64,000 bases of DNA. Source: Betaproteobacteria bacterium (GTDB lineage: Bacteria > Pseudomonadota > Gammaproteobacteria > Burkholderiales > Burkholderiaceae_F). Below the pieces are notes generated by a model that was given only the letters and a program-made list of their open reading frames with translations, was not told the origin of the DNA and searched no databases. The number at the start of each line of letters is the position of its first letter. Position 1 is the stretch's first letter. Position numbers and translations under genes: made by a program. Positions 46,101 through 56,580 of this stretch are shown piece by piece. Location of the stretch: contig BOKW01000002.1 of the NCBI GenBank assembly GCA_016861185.1, positions 372,001 through 436,000 of the forward strand, written 5' to 3'.

Positions 46101-46622
46101 CTTGTACTTCGACACCCCGGCCGCCTCTTCGAGGAATATGCGCAACTCCTCGGGGCGCGCCTCGATGATGCGCGTGATCATGCCCTGGCCGATGATCGCG
46201 TACGCACGCGGGCCGAGCCCGGTGCCGAGGAACATGTCCTGCACGTCGCGCCTGCGTACCGCCTGATTGTTGATGAAGTAACTGGAGGCGCCGTCGCGCG
46301 TCAACACGCGCTTGACCGAGATCTCGGCGTATTTGCCCCACTCGCCGCCGATGCGCCCGTGCGAGTTGTCGAAGACGAGCTCGACGCTCGCGCGCCCGCC
46401 CGGCTTGCGGTTCGCGGAGCCGTTGAAGATGACGTCCTGCATCGACTCGCCGCGCAGCTCGGCGGCCTTCGATTCGCCAAGCACCCAGCGCACCGCGTCG
46501 ATGACGTTGGACTTGCCGCAACCGTTCGGCCCGACCACGCCGACGAGGCTGCCGGGAACGTCGATGTGGGTCGGATCGACAAACGATTTGAAGCCGGCCA
46601 GCTTGATCTGCCGAAGACGCAC
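43101..46622 (-). CDS. smc: Chromosome segregation protein SMC
   Basis: A 1173-residue SMC ATPase that loops and compacts the chromosome. The N-terminal ATPase half begins RLRQIKLAGFKSFVDPTHI with Walker A GPNGCGKSN; long coiled coils (about 170-500 and 660-1000) flank a hinge (about 515-640). The C-terminal half has the signature LSGGEKALTATAL and Walker B CLLDEVDAPLDD. The start is GTG at 46622, where family homology begins; the frame upstream runs into the queF promoter region. Partner genes scpA/scpB are not in the window. Confidence 0.95.
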   Translation of the reverse strand: MRLRQIKLAGFKSFVDPTHIDVPGSLVGVVGPNGCGKSNVIDAVRWVLGESKAAELRGESMQDVIFNGSANRKPGGRASVELVFDNSHGRIGGEWGKYAEISVKRVLTRDGASSYFINNQAVRRRDVQDMFLGTGLGPRAYAIIGQGMITRIIEARPEELRIFLEEAAGVSKYKERRRETENRLADTRDNLTRVEDILRELDGNIAKLEQQAEVAQKYRNLKAAHDEQQQLLWASRKREAAAEQERVARDIEARSAALEQHVAELRATERLLEEVRAAHYAASDAVHAAQGEVLQINAEIGKLESEIRMIVDGRARLAAQTDTLIATRERRLREAEELKARAAELERQIEEGGRRLQAAAAQGAEHEAGLPQLRTEYETTRDALSAARAEAALAEQAIEAAASEQRAFDRELGSLLARRERLQEEKAHLGAPDEQRLAALKSDIARLETELAASAQRLQQAEAQLAQAQGERQGLLETRTRETEALAKLEARLHALQELQANVEADERLDPWLRAQGLESLPRLFRKMHVEPGWETAFEAVLRERIEALEVGRLDTLAGLATNSPPARVAFYAPAGAVAAPAAPAGFVRLADRVRGHDAALAAVLGDWLANVFIADDVGQALSRRAELPPGGHFVTKAGHRISRYAVRFYAQDDRKAGLLARRQEIENLERELRAQKLMVEQAGAAFTRCEALLRSAQEQANAERQASERLRSQLHTVQLEAVKLGELIDRVRHRAGQIDNELAEVASHEAALRAHRGDADERFQQLDQELAAKQEAVEAARVAYEDADRRQREAREEQQRLAAERQRIEFEVASARERAADVAHAIQVAESDAARLATDIEAARAEMVRLDDSAVRSGLDGWLAQRGAAEERLREARSRLDELAQQLRATDERRLQLEREQQPRRDKITELQLKEQAARLAVEQYAQQLAEVHADEAALAAKLEAAPVKPAALQSEIVRLAQEIEALGAVNLAALEELGQARERKGFLDAQSSDLKAAIGTLEDAIRRIDRETRELLQQTFDQVNVQFGQLFPKLFGGGEAKLTMTGDEILDAGVQVMAQPPGKRNSTIHLLSGGEKALTATALVFALFKLNPAPFCLLDEVDAPLDDANTERFCDLVRSMTGNTQFLFITHNKIAMEMAEQLIGVTMQEQGVSRIVAVDIDSAVRLTAEAA

Positions 46623-46697
46623 CTTGGAGCTTCCGGGAGTGACGACGCGCGCGGATGCGGGAGCGAAGCGGCGCGTCGGGTGATTGCGATGGCTTCG

Positions 46698-46703
46698 TAT
46701 AAT
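46698..46703 (+). promoter_or_regulatory. Predicted -10 box in the smc/queF divergent region
   Basis: A TATAAT lies 59 bases before the queF start; the overlapping minus-strand TATTAT (46704-46699) could serve smc. No good -35 is seen for either. The remaining part of the 139-base gap shows no recognisable preQ1 riboswitch or other RNA. Confidence 0.35.
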
Positions 46704-46761
46704 ACAGCCGACCTTTTCCACCTCCGGCTTCGCGCGCGAAGCCGCATTGCAGGGCGCTTCG

Positions 46762-47181
46762 ATGGCCACGCGGCCGACCCGAAAACTCGACACCTTTCCG
46801 AACCCCGCGCCGGCCCGCGACTACCTGGTTCACATCGAAGTCCCCGAGTTCACCTGCCTGTGCCCGCTGACCGGGCAGCCGGACTTCGCGACGATGATCC
46901 TCGACTACGTGCCCGACCGGCGCAACGTCGAGTTGAAGAGCCTGAAGCTTTACATGTGGTCGTATCGCGACGAGGGCGTCTTCCACGAGGCGGTGACCAA
47001 TCGCATCCTCGACGACCTCGTGCGCGCACTGGCGCCGCGCTTTCTGCGGCTGACCGCGCGCTGGTACGTGCGCGGCGGCATCTTCACGACCGTCGTCGCC
47101 GAGCACCGCAAGCGCGGCTGGAAGCCCGCGCCGTACGTCGAGCTCGGCCGCTTCCCCGCCCAATCGAGCATGCGCGGATGA
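46762..47181 (+). CDS. queF: NADPH-dependent 7-cyano-7-deazaguanine reductase (short type)
   Basis: A 139-residue type I QueF, which reduces preQ0 to preQ1 in queuosine synthesis. The nucleophilic Cys is in [15 protein letters not shown], the QueF signature [15 protein letters not shown] binds NADPH, and a substrate-binding Glu follows in GVFHEAV. The single-domain length contrasts with the ~280-residue E. coli type. Its stop overlaps the dapC start (ATGA). Confidence 0.96.
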   Translation: MATRPTRKLDTFPNPAPARDYLVHIEVPEFTCLCPLTGQPDFATMILDYVPDRRNVELKSLKLYMWSYRDEGVFHEAVTNRILDDLVRALAPRFLRLTARWYVRGGIFTTVVAEHRKRGWKPAPYVELGRFPAQSSMRG

Positions 47182-48376
47182 ATCCGGACCTTGGCAAGCT
47201 GCAGCCGTATCCGTTCGAGCGGCTGCGCGAGCTGCTGGCCGGCGCCAGCCCGCCGGCGCAACTGCCGCACGTCAACCTGTCGATCGGCGAGCCGAAGCAC
47301 GCCACGCCGCCCTTCATCCTCGAGGCCTTGACGAAAGCGCTGCCCGGGCTCGCCCAGTACCCGAGCACGATCGGCGTGCCCGAACTGCGCGAGGCGATCG
47401 CCGCATGGCTCGCGCGGCGCTTCGAACTGCCCGCGGTCGATCCGGCCACGCAGGTGCTGCCGGTCAACGGCTCGCGCGAGGCACTGTTCGCGTTCGCGCA
47501 GGCAGTCGTCGACCGTACGCGCGACGCGCTGGTGATTTCGCCGAATCCCTTCTATCAGATCTACGAAGGCGCGGCGCTGCTCGCGGGCGCGCAGCCGCTG
47601 TTCCTGCCGACCACGCCTGACAACGGCTTCCGGATGGCGTTCGAGCGCGTGACGCCGGGCGAGTGGCGGCGCGTTCAGCTTGTCTACGTCTGCTCGCCGG
47701 CCAACCCAACCGGGCGCGTGATGGCGCTGGACGAGTGGCGCGAACTGTTCGAGTTGTCGGACCGCCACGGCTTCGTCATCGCCTCCGACGAGTGCTATTC
47801 GGAGATCTACCTCGACGAAGCGCATCCACCCCTCGGCGGCCTGCAGGCTGCGCACGCACTCGGCCGCGCTGGCTTTCCGCGGCTCGTCGCATTCGGCAGC
47901 CTGTCGAAGCGCTCGAACGTGCCCGGTTTGCGCTCGGGCTTCGTCGCCGGCGATGCCGCGGTGCTCAAGAAGTTCCTTCTGTATCGCACCTATCACGGCA
48001 ACGCGATGAGCCCGCCGGTGCAGGCCGCGAGCATCGCCGCCTGGAAGGACGAGGCGCACGTGCGCGAAAACCGCCGCCTGTACGCGACCAAGTTCGCGCA
48101 GGCCACGCCGATCGTCGCCCGCGCGCTGCAGACGTCGATACCCGAAGCCGCCTTCTACCTCTGGGCCCGTACGCCGATCGACGACGCCGAATACGCCCGC
48201 CGTCTTTACGCCGAGCGCAACGTGACCGTGCTTCCCGGCAGCTTCCTCGCGCGTACGCGCGACGGCTTGAACCCGGGCGCAAGCTTCGTGCGCATCGCCC
48301 TCGTGGCGGGCGTCGACGAGGTGCTCGACGCCGCGCGCCGCATCGCCGAATTCACCGAAACCCTGTCGAGGTCCCA

Positions 48377-48380
<4 letters not shown>
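47178..48380 (+). CDS. dapC: N-succinyldiaminopimelate aminotransferase
   Basis: A 400-residue class I/II PLP aminotransferase. The substrate-binding [13 protein letters not shown] and the Schiff-base lysine in [15 protein letters not shown] are visible. The sequence and the position directly before dapD (four-base overlap) identify it as DapC, making N-succinyl-LL-diaminopimelate from the 2-amino-6-keto acid for lysine and peptidoglycan. Without the dapD neighbour it might be called a generic aspartate-type aminotransferase. Confidence 0.93.
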
Positions 48381-49210
<830 letters not shown>

Positions 49211-49306
49211 GATCGCCCGACAAGGCGCCGCTATTCGCCCGATCGCGGGACTTCACGGGCTGCGGGGCCATGCGTATCGTCCCTGCGTGCTGACCCGGAG
49301 ACGCTG

Positions 49307-50443
49307 ATGGCACTCGAGCGACTGTTCCACCTGATGGCGGAGAAGAGCGCCTCCGACCTCTATCTGGCGGTCGGCTCGCCGATCACGATCAAGATCAACG
49401 GCGTGTGCGTGCCGATCAATCAGGAGCGGCTGGCGCCTCAGGCCATCGTCAGCCTGCTGGCCGAACGACTGACCGACAGCCACTTCCGCGAACTCGAGGA
49501 CACGCGCGAGCTGAACATCGGTCTGCCGGTGACCGGTGTCGGCAGCTTCCGCCTGAGCGCCTTCCTGCAGCGCGGCTCGATCTCGGCGGTGGTGCGTTAC
49601 ATCCCGCACGAAGTGCCGCGGCTCGACGAACTGATGCTGCCCGACGTGCTCAAGGACCTGATCATGGAGCGGCGCGGGCTGATCCTCGTGGTCGGCGCCG
49701 CCGGTTCGGGCAAATCGACGTCGATCGCGTCGATGCTCGATCATCGCAACGAACTGATCACCGGGCACATCCTCACCTTCGAGGATCCGATCGAGTTCCT
49801 GTTCCGCAACAAGAAGTCGATCATCAACCAGCGCGAGATCGGCACCGACGCGAAGAGCCTGCACGCCGCCCTCAGGAACGCGATGCGTCAGGCGCCCGAC
49901 GTGCTGTTCATCGGCGAGATCCGCGACCGCGACACGATGGGCGCGGCGCTCGCGTACTCGCTGTCCGGACACCTGGTCGTCGCGACGATGCACGCGACCA
50001 ACAGCGCGCACGCGCTGAACCGCGTGATCAGCTTCTACACGCCGGAGACGCGGCAGGCGCTGTTCGAGGACCTCGCGGCCTCGCTGAAGGCGGTCGTGTC
50101 GCAGCGGCTGGTCCGTTCAAAAAAGGGCGGCCGCGTGCCGGCCGTCGAAGTGCTGATGAACGCGGGCCAGATGACCTCGTTGATCGAGCGCGGCGACGTG
50201 TCGGGCATCAAGGAGGCGATGGAGCAGAGCCTCGCGCCCGAAAGCCAGTCGTTCGAGCAGAGCCTGTACACGCTGCTGCAGAAGGACGTCGTCACGCGCG
50301 AGGATGCGCTCGCCGCGGCCGACTCGAAGAACAACCTGCTGTGGTTCATCAATAACGCCGGCAAGCCGAACGCGGCCGTTCAGCAGCCGAAGAAGGCCGC
50401 CAACGACACTTCGTCGTTCTCGGAGTTCACGCTGAACATCTAG
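49307..50443 (+). CDS. pilU: Type IV pilus retraction ATPase PilU
   Basis: A 378-residue PilT-class secretion ATPase. An N-terminal PAS-like domain starts LFHLMAEKSASDLYLAVGSPI; then Walker A GAAGSGKST, the Asp box TFEDPIEFLF, Walker B DVLFIGEIRD and the His box VVATMHATNSAHA follow. The FEDPIEFLFRNKKS sequence, longer C-terminus and SFSEFTLNI tail fit PilU rather than PilT. PilU normally aids PilT in twitching retraction. No pilT or other pilus gene is nearby; it stands between dapD and dapE. Confidence 0.92.
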   Translation: MALERLFHLMAEKSASDLYLAVGSPITIKINGVCVPINQERLAPQAIVSLLAERLTDSHFRELEDTRELNIGLPVTGVGSFRLSAFLQRGSISAVVRYIPHEVPRLDELMLPDVLKDLIMERRGLILVVGAAGSGKSTSIASMLDHRNELITGHILTFEDPIEFLFRNKKSIINQREIGTDAKSLHAALRNAMRQAPDVLFIGEIRDRDTMGAALAYSLSGHLVVATMHATNSAHALNRVISFYTPETRQALFEDLAASLKAVVSQRLVRSKKGGRVPAVEVLMNAGQMTSLIERGDVSGIKEAMEQSLAPESQSFEQSLYTLLQKDVVTREDALAAADSKNNLLWFINNAGKPNAAVQQPKKAANDTSSFSEFTLNI

Positions 50444-50450
50444 CCCGTCT

Positions 50451-50513
50451 CCGTTGACCGTTCACGGTTGAAACCGCCGCCGCGGCGGAGGACCGGGAGC
50501 GGACAACGGAGCA

Positions 50514-50540
<27 letters not shown>
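50451..50540. repeat. Intergenic heptad-repeat element (element B) before dapE
   Basis: The left part is CCGTTGA, CCGTTCA, CGGTTGA (50451-50471). The right part is six 7-base units, GCGGACA then five ACGGNNN (50499-50540), which on the opposite strand resemble the left units. Between them is the perfect palindrome CCGCCGCGGCGG (50477-50488). The whole is an imperfect inverted repeat built on a 7-base period. It resembles in form the short tandem heptamer families of filamentous cyanobacteria. Confidence 0.6.
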
Positions 50541-51696
<1,156 letters not shown>

Positions 51697-51705
51697 ACAA
51701 CAACA

Positions 51706-52602
51706 ATGTCCAACATCGACGCCCAGGCCAATCTGCGCACCCTGCGCGACGTGCTGCGTTTCGCGGTGACGCGCTTCAACGAGGCGAACATCTTCTTCGG
51801 CCATGGCCAGGTCGACGCCTTCGACGAAGCGGTGTTCATCGTGATGCGCACGCTGAAGCTGCCGATCGAGCGGCTCGACGTCTTCCTCGACGCGTATCTG
51901 ACGCACGCGGAAATCAATTCGCTGCTGCAGTTGATCGAACGGCGCGTCAAGAAACGCGTGCCGGCCGCCTACCTGCTGCAGGAGGCGTGGCTGCAGGGCT
52001 ACAAGTTCTACGTCGACGAACGCGCGATCGTGCCCCGCTCCTTCATCGCCGAGTTGTTGAAGGACGGCCTGCATCCGTGGGTGCAGGAACCGAGCGACGT
52101 GGCCGAGGTGCTCGACATGTGTACGGGCTCGGGCTGCCTCGCGGTGATGGCCGCCGACGTTTTCCCGCGCGCGAAGGTCGACGCCGCCGACGTCTCGAAA
52201 GACGCGCTCGCGGTCGCGAAGCGCAACATCGCCGACTACGGCCTCGAGGGGCGGATCCGGCTCGTCGAATCGGATCTGTTCACGGCGCTGTCGAACCGGC
52301 GCTACGACGTGATCCTGTGCAATCCGCCGTACGTCACCGACGCGTCGATGAGCAGGCTGCCGAAGGAGTACACGCACGAGCCGAAGCTCGCGTTGGCCGG
52401 CGGCGGCGACGGCATGGACGTCATCAAGCGGCTGCTGCGCGAGGCGCGCGACCATCTGAAGCGCGGCGGGCTGTTGATCGTCGAGGTCGGCGGAGAACGC
52501 GCGACCGTGGAGAAACAGTTCAAGGACATCCCGATGACCTGGCTCACCACCAGCGCCGGCGACGACATGGTGTTCCTCGTTAGGCAGGAGGAGCTGCCGT
52601 GA
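51706..52602 (+). CDS. prmB: Ribosomal protein L3 N5-glutamine methyltransferase
   Basis: A 298-residue SAM-dependent enzyme methylating a glutamine of L3. An N-terminal helical domain is followed by motif I DMCTGSGCLAV and the catalytic NPPY in VILCNPPYVTD. The FVDERAIVPRSFIAELL-type stretch ahead of motif I is a family hallmark. It starts 10 bases after dapE; the dapE-prmB order is conserved in betaproteobacteria. Confidence 0.95.
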   Translation: MSNIDAQANLRTLRDVLRFAVTRFNEANIFFGHGQVDAFDEAVFIVMRTLKLPIERLDVFLDAYLTHAEINSLLQLIERRVKKRVPAAYLLQEAWLQGYKFYVDERAIVPRSFIAELLKDGLHPWVQEPSDVAEVLDMCTGSGCLAVMAADVFPRAKVDAADVSKDALAVAKRNIADYGLEGRIRLVESDLFTALSNRRYDVILCNPPYVTDASMSRLPKEYTHEPKLALAGGGDGMDVIKRLLREARDHLKRGGLLIVEVGGERATVEKQFKDIPMTWLTTSAGDDMVFLVRQEELP

Positions 52603-52757
52603 CGCGGATTGCGGATCGCGGATTGCGGATCGCGCCGCCTTCGTCGCGCGTGCACAGTCCCAGGAATCTCGGCAGCGGCGCTCGGCGCCTGGCAACAGGA
52701 CATTCGCGCCGGTGCGGCGGTGAGCGCAATGCGCAATGCGCGATCCGCACTCCGATC
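52603..52757. repeat. Intergenic heptad-repeat element with long inverted arms (element C)
   Basis: Four 7-base units GCGGAT(T/C) occupy 52604-52631. The 24 bases at 52611-52634 match the reverse complement of 52725-52748 at 21 of 24 positions; the right arm carries two GCGCATT units on the minus strand. The ~90-base middle has no recognisable gene. This fills nearly all of the 158-base gap between prmB and the ABC-F gene. Confidence 0.65.
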
Positions 52758-52760
52758 TAG

Positions 52761-54665
52761 ATGCTTCGCCTCACCGACCTCGCCCTGGCACGCGGGGCGC
52801 GCGTCCTCTACCGCAACGTCTCGCTGATCGCGCCGCCGGGCGAACGGATCGGGCTCGTCGGCGCAAACGGCAGCGGAAAGTCGTCGCTGTTCGCCGCGAT
52901 CCTGCGCGAGCTGGCGCCGGAGGCGGGCAGCCTCGAAGCGCCCAAGCCCGAGCGCATCGCGCACGTCGCGCAGGACATCGAAGCCGCCGACGAATCCGCG
53001 CTCGATTACGTGCTCGCCGGACACGCGCCGCTCATGGCTGCGCGCGCCGAATTGCAGACGGCGCTGGCCGGTCACGACGACCTCGCCCTCGCGCATGCGC
53101 ACGCCGCGCTTGCGGAGCTGAACGAAGGCGCGATCGTCGCGCAGGCCAAGGCGGTGATGCACGGGCTGGGCTTCGCCGAGCGCGACGCGCCGCGGCGCGT
53201 GTCGGAGTTTTCCGGCGGCTGGCGCAACCGGCTTGCGCTGGCGCGCGCGCTGCTGCGACCGGCCGATCTGCTGCTGCTCGACGAGCCGACCAACCATCTC
53301 GACCTCGATTCGGTCATCTGGCTCGAAGCCTGGCTCAGGCGGCAGGACGCCACCGTGCTGCTGATCTCGCACGACCGCGAGTTCCTCGACCGCTGCGCGA
53401 CGGCGATCTGGCACGTCGCCGACGGCACGATCCGCCGCTATGCCGGCAACTACAGCGCGTTCGAATCCGCCTGGATCGAGCAGCAGCGCCAGCAGGACGC
53501 CGCGGCCAAAGCGTACGAGCGCACTGCCGCGCACCTGCAGCGCTTCGTCGACCGCTTCCGCGCCAAGGCGACCAAGGCGCGGCAGGCGCAGAGCCGGATC
53601 AAGATGCTCGAGCGGCTGCAGGCGGTCGAGCCGATGCGCGCGCGCCGCGAGTGGCGCTTCGAATTCCTCGAGCCGCGCAAGCTGCCTGAACGCCTGATCG
53701 ATGCCGAAGACCTGCGACTCGCGTATCCGACCGCAGACGGCGAGCGCACGATCCTCGACGGCGTGAAGTTCCTGGTCCGTTCGGGTGATCGCATCGGCAT
53801 CCTCGGCGTCAACGGCGCCGGCAAGTCGACGCTCGTCAAGGCGATCGCCGGCGAACTCGACCCGGCTGCCGGCGAACTGAGGCGCGGCGCGGGGCTTGCG
53901 ATCGGCTACTTCGCTCAACACCAGCTCGACCAGCTTCGACCGGACGAAAGCTCGTTGCAGCACCTGCGCCGGCTGGCGCCGGACGCGCGCGAACAGGAGC
54001 TGCGCGACTTCCTCGGCACCTACCGCTTCTCGGGCGAAATGGCGACGAACCCGGTCGGGCCGATGTCGGGCGGCGAGAAGGCGCGCTGCGCGCTCGCGCT
54101 GCTCGCGTGGCGGCGCCCCAACCTGCTCGTTCTCGACGAGCCGACCAATCACCTCGACATGGAAACGCGCGAAGCGCTGACGGTCGCGCTCTCTTCGTTC
54201 GAAGGCGCGCTGCTGCTGGTGTCGCACGACCGCCATCTGCTGCGCGCGACCGTCGATCAGCTCTGGCTCGTGCACGACGGCCGGCTTGCGTCCTTCGACG
54301 GCGATCTCGACGACTATGCCGCGCTCGTGCTCGCCAGCCGGCGCGAGCGGGCCGAATGCGCCGCCGACGACCAAGGGCCGAACCGGCGGGAAGTCAGAAA
54401 GCAGGAGGCGCAGGAGCGCCAGCGCCTCGCCGCCGCCCGCAAGCCGTTGCAGACCAGGCTCGCGAAGCTGGAAGGCGAGATCGCGCGCATTTCGGACGCG
54501 CTGCGCGAGTTGGACGCGCGGTTGGCGGATCCGGACTTCTATCATTCGGGGCAGCCCGACGAAGTGGCCGCCACGCTCAAGCAGCGCGGCGAACTCGCGC
54601 AGCAGCTCGAATCCCTCGAAAGCCGCTGGCTCGAACTGACCGAACAGATCGAATCGATCGCATGA
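52761..54665 (+). CDS. ABC-F family ATPase (YheS-like)
   Basis: A 634-residue soluble ABC-F protein with two ATPase domains and no membrane segment. First domain: Walker A GANGSGKSS, signature FSGGWRNR, Walker B LLLLDEPTNHLDL. Second: GVNGAGKST, MSGGEKAR, LLVLDEPTNHLDM. The P-site tRNA interaction linker (about 245-310) and a C-terminal coiled coil (about 535-634) are present. Family members act on the ribosomal E site to relieve stalling; the similarity and the coiled-coil tail fit YheS. Its stop overlaps the next start (ATGA). Confidence 0.92.
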   Translation: MLRLTDLALARGARVLYRNVSLIAPPGERIGLVGANGSGKSSLFAAILRELAPEAGSLEAPKPERIAHVAQDIEAADESALDYVLAGHAPLMAARAELQTALAGHDDLALAHAHAALAELNEGAIVAQAKAVMHGLGFAERDAPRRVSEFSGGWRNRLALARALLRPADLLLLDEPTNHLDLDSVIWLEAWLRRQDATVLLISHDREFLDRCATAIWHVADGTIRRYAGNYSAFESAWIEQQRQQDAAAKAYERTAAHLQRFVDRFRAKATKARQAQSRIKMLERLQAVEPMRARREWRFEFLEPRKLPERLIDAEDLRLAYPTADGERTILDGVKFLVRSGDRIGILGVNGAGKSTLVKAIAGELDPAAGELRRGAGLAIGYFAQHQLDQLRPDESSLQHLRRLAPDAREQELRDFLGTYRFSGEMATNPVGPMSGGEKARCALALLAWRRPNLLVLDEPTNHLDMETREALTVALSSFEGALLLVSHDRHLLRATVDQLWLVHDGRLASFDGDLDDYAALVLASRRERAECAADDQGPNRREVRKQEAQERQRLAAARKPLQTRLAKLEGEIARISDALRELDARLADPDFYHSGQPDEVAATLKQRGELAQQLESLESRWLELTEQIESIA

Positions 54666-55867
54666 ACGCTTCCTCGCAAGCCCCGCTCGCCGGGTTGCGC
54701 ATCCTCGACCTCACGCGGCTTCTGCCGGGTCCGGCGGCGACCATGCATCTCGCCGACTTCGGCGCCGACGTAATCAAGGTCGAAGACACCGGCGAAGGCG
54801 ACTATCTGCGCAGCTTTCCGCCGCAGGTCGCAAACGCGGAAGGCGCGCGCGTCAACGCGATCTTCGAGGCGGTCAACCGCGGCAAGCGTTCGATCCGGAT
54901 CGATCTGAAGTCCGCCGCCGGCCGCGAAGTGCTGTTGAAACTTGTCGACACGGCCGACGCGCTCATCGAAGGCTTCCGCCCCGGCGTGATGGCGCGGCTC
55001 GGGCTCGGCTGGGACGTTCTGCACGCGCGCAACCCGAAGCTCGTCGTCTGTTCGCTGTCGGGCTACGGGCAGAACGGCCCGCTCGCGCAGGCCGCGGGAC
55101 ACGACATCAACTACCTCGCCACGAGCGGCGTGCTCGACCAGATCCGCGCGCAGGGCAAGCCCGCGATTCCGAACCTGCAGCTCGGCGACCTGCTCGGCGG
55201 CGCGCTGTCCGCATTGTCGACGCTGCTGATCGCACTGCTCGGAGCGCAGCGGACCGGGATCGGCCGTTACGTCGATGTCGCGATGGCGGACGGACTGCTC
55301 GCGCATCACTTCTTTCCGCACGCGGAACTCGACGCGGGTTCGACGCCCGTCGCGGAACGCTCGCTGCTGACCGGCGGTGCGCCCTGCTATCGCGTCTATG
55401 GAACTGCCGACGGCGGCCAACTGGCGGTCGGCGCGTTGGAACTGAAGTTCTGGCAGTCGTTCTGCGAAGCGATCGGCCTGCCGGAGCTGAAGCCGAACCA
55501 CTGGTCGCTCGGCGAAGCGCCGGGATCCGAGGCCGCACAGCGTACCGGACAGCGGGTCGCCGCGCGGCTGCGCTCGCAGCCGCTCGCGCACTGGACCGCG
55601 ATCTTCGAGCGCGTCGACGCCTGCGTCGCGCCGGTACTGAAACCGGACGAGGCGCTCGCGCAGCCGCAGTTCACCGCGCGCAAGCTCGTGCACAGGCGCG
55701 GCGACGTGACGCATGTCGGCCCGCTGGCGCAGATGACCGCGCACGACTTTGCGCCACGCCCGGCACCGGCGGCCGGCGCGCAGACGCGCGAACTGCTGCA
55801 CGAAATCGGCCTCGACGAAAGCGCGATCGCGGGGCTCATCACGCGCGGCGCCGTGAAGGAGCCGTGA
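54662..55867 (+). CDS. CaiB/BaiF family III CoA-transferase or alpha-methylacyl-CoA racemase-like protein
   Basis: A 401-residue family III protein. LAGLRILDLTRLLPGPAATM and LADFGADVIKVED are the family N-terminus. GHDINYLATSG (H147, D148) together with LQLGDLLGGA (D176) matches the His/Asp pair of alpha-methylacyl-CoA racemases better than a classic CoA-transferase Asp, so 2-methylacyl-CoA epimerisation is as likely as CoA transfer. It is joined by overlaps to the ABC-F gene before and the phosphatase gene after, and belongs with the acyl-CoA genes downstream. Confidence 0.85.
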   Translation: MNASSQAPLAGLRILDLTRLLPGPAATMHLADFGADVIKVEDTGEGDYLRSFPPQVANAEGARVNAIFEAVNRGKRSIRIDLKSAAGREVLLKLVDTADALIEGFRPGVMARLGLGWDVLHARNPKLVVCSLSGYGQNGPLAQAAGHDINYLATSGVLDQIRAQGKPAIPNLQLGDLLGGALSALSTLLIALLGAQRTGIGRYVDVAMADGLLAHHFFPHAELDAGSTPVAERSLLTGGAPCYRVYGTADGGQLAVGALELKFWQSFCEAIGLPELKPNHWSLGEAPGSEAAQRTGQRVAARLRSQPLAHWTAIFERVDACVAPVLKPDEALAQPQFTARKLVHRRGDVTHVGPLAQMTAHDFAPRPAPAAGAQTRELLHEIGLDESAIAGLITRGAVKEP

Positions 55868-56580
55868 TGCACGTCGAGCGCCGCCGACTGCTGCTGATGC
55901 GCCACGGCTCGGTCGACTACTTCGACGCCGAGGGACGCCCTTACCCGCCCGACGATGTCCCGCTGACGGCGCAGGGCGTCGCGCAGGCGCGCGCGATGGG
56001 CGAGGCGCTGCGCGACACTGCAGTCGATCGCGTCGTCACCAGCGGGCTGCGGCGAACGCGCGAAACCGCGCAGCACGTGCTCGAAGCCGCACAGCTCGAT
56101 CCACCGGTCGAGCACTGGCCCGATTTCCAGGAGATCCGCGGCGGGCGGCTGTCGGCGATCCGCGACGACGAGCTGCGCGATGCTTTCCTCGCCGCATTCG
56201 AAGGCGCGGTGCCGCGCGACACGCGCTTTCTCGGCGGCGAGACGATCGGCGAGCTGCTCGACCGCGCGCTGCCGGCGCTGCAGCGGCTGCTTGCGGACGA
56301 CGACTGGGACACCGCGCTGCTGGTCGCGCACGGCGGCGTCAATCGCGCCGTGCTGTCGTGGTTCCTCACCGGACAGCACGTCTTCCTCGGCGGGCTCGCG
56401 CAGGACGCCGGCTGCCTGAACGTGATCGACGTCGGACCCACGCCCGCCAAGAGCGTCGTGCGCGTCGTCAACTTCTGCGCGATCGATACGCTGCGGACAG
56501 GCACACGGCTGTCGACGATGGAAGAGCTGCTGCAGAAATACCTGAAGTCGAGGGCACGCCCCGAATCGGAGCCGATATGA
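55867..56580 (+). CDS. Histidine phosphatase superfamily protein
   Basis: A 237-residue phosphoglycerate-mutase-like phosphatase. The phospho-accepting His is in LLLMRHGSVDYF, TSGLRRTRETAQ gives the second Arg, and VAHGGVNRAVL holds the second catalytic His. The ATG at 55867 shares a base with the preceding stop (TGATG) and has AAGGAG five bases upstream. Its stop overlaps the APH kinase start. The substrate is unknown; in this operon a phosphorylated hydroxyacyl compound is a possibility, but only by context. Confidence 0.85.
   Translation: MHVERRRLLLMRHGSVDYFDAEGRPYPPDDVPLTAQGVAQARAMGEALRDTAVDRVVTSGLRRTRETAQHVLEAAQLDPPVEHWPDFQEIRGGRLSAIRDDELRDAFLAAFEGAVPRDTRFLGGETIGELLDRALPALQRLLADDDWDTALLVAHGGVNRAVLSWFLTGQHVFLGGLAQDAGCLNVIDVGPTPAKSVVRVVNFCAIDTLRTGTRLSTMEELLQKYLKSRARPESEPI

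Noticed and set aside
46623-46761. Possible preQ1 riboswitch before queF
   Set aside because: I could not find the characteristic compact stem-loop with an A-rich tail next to the queF ribosome-binding site.
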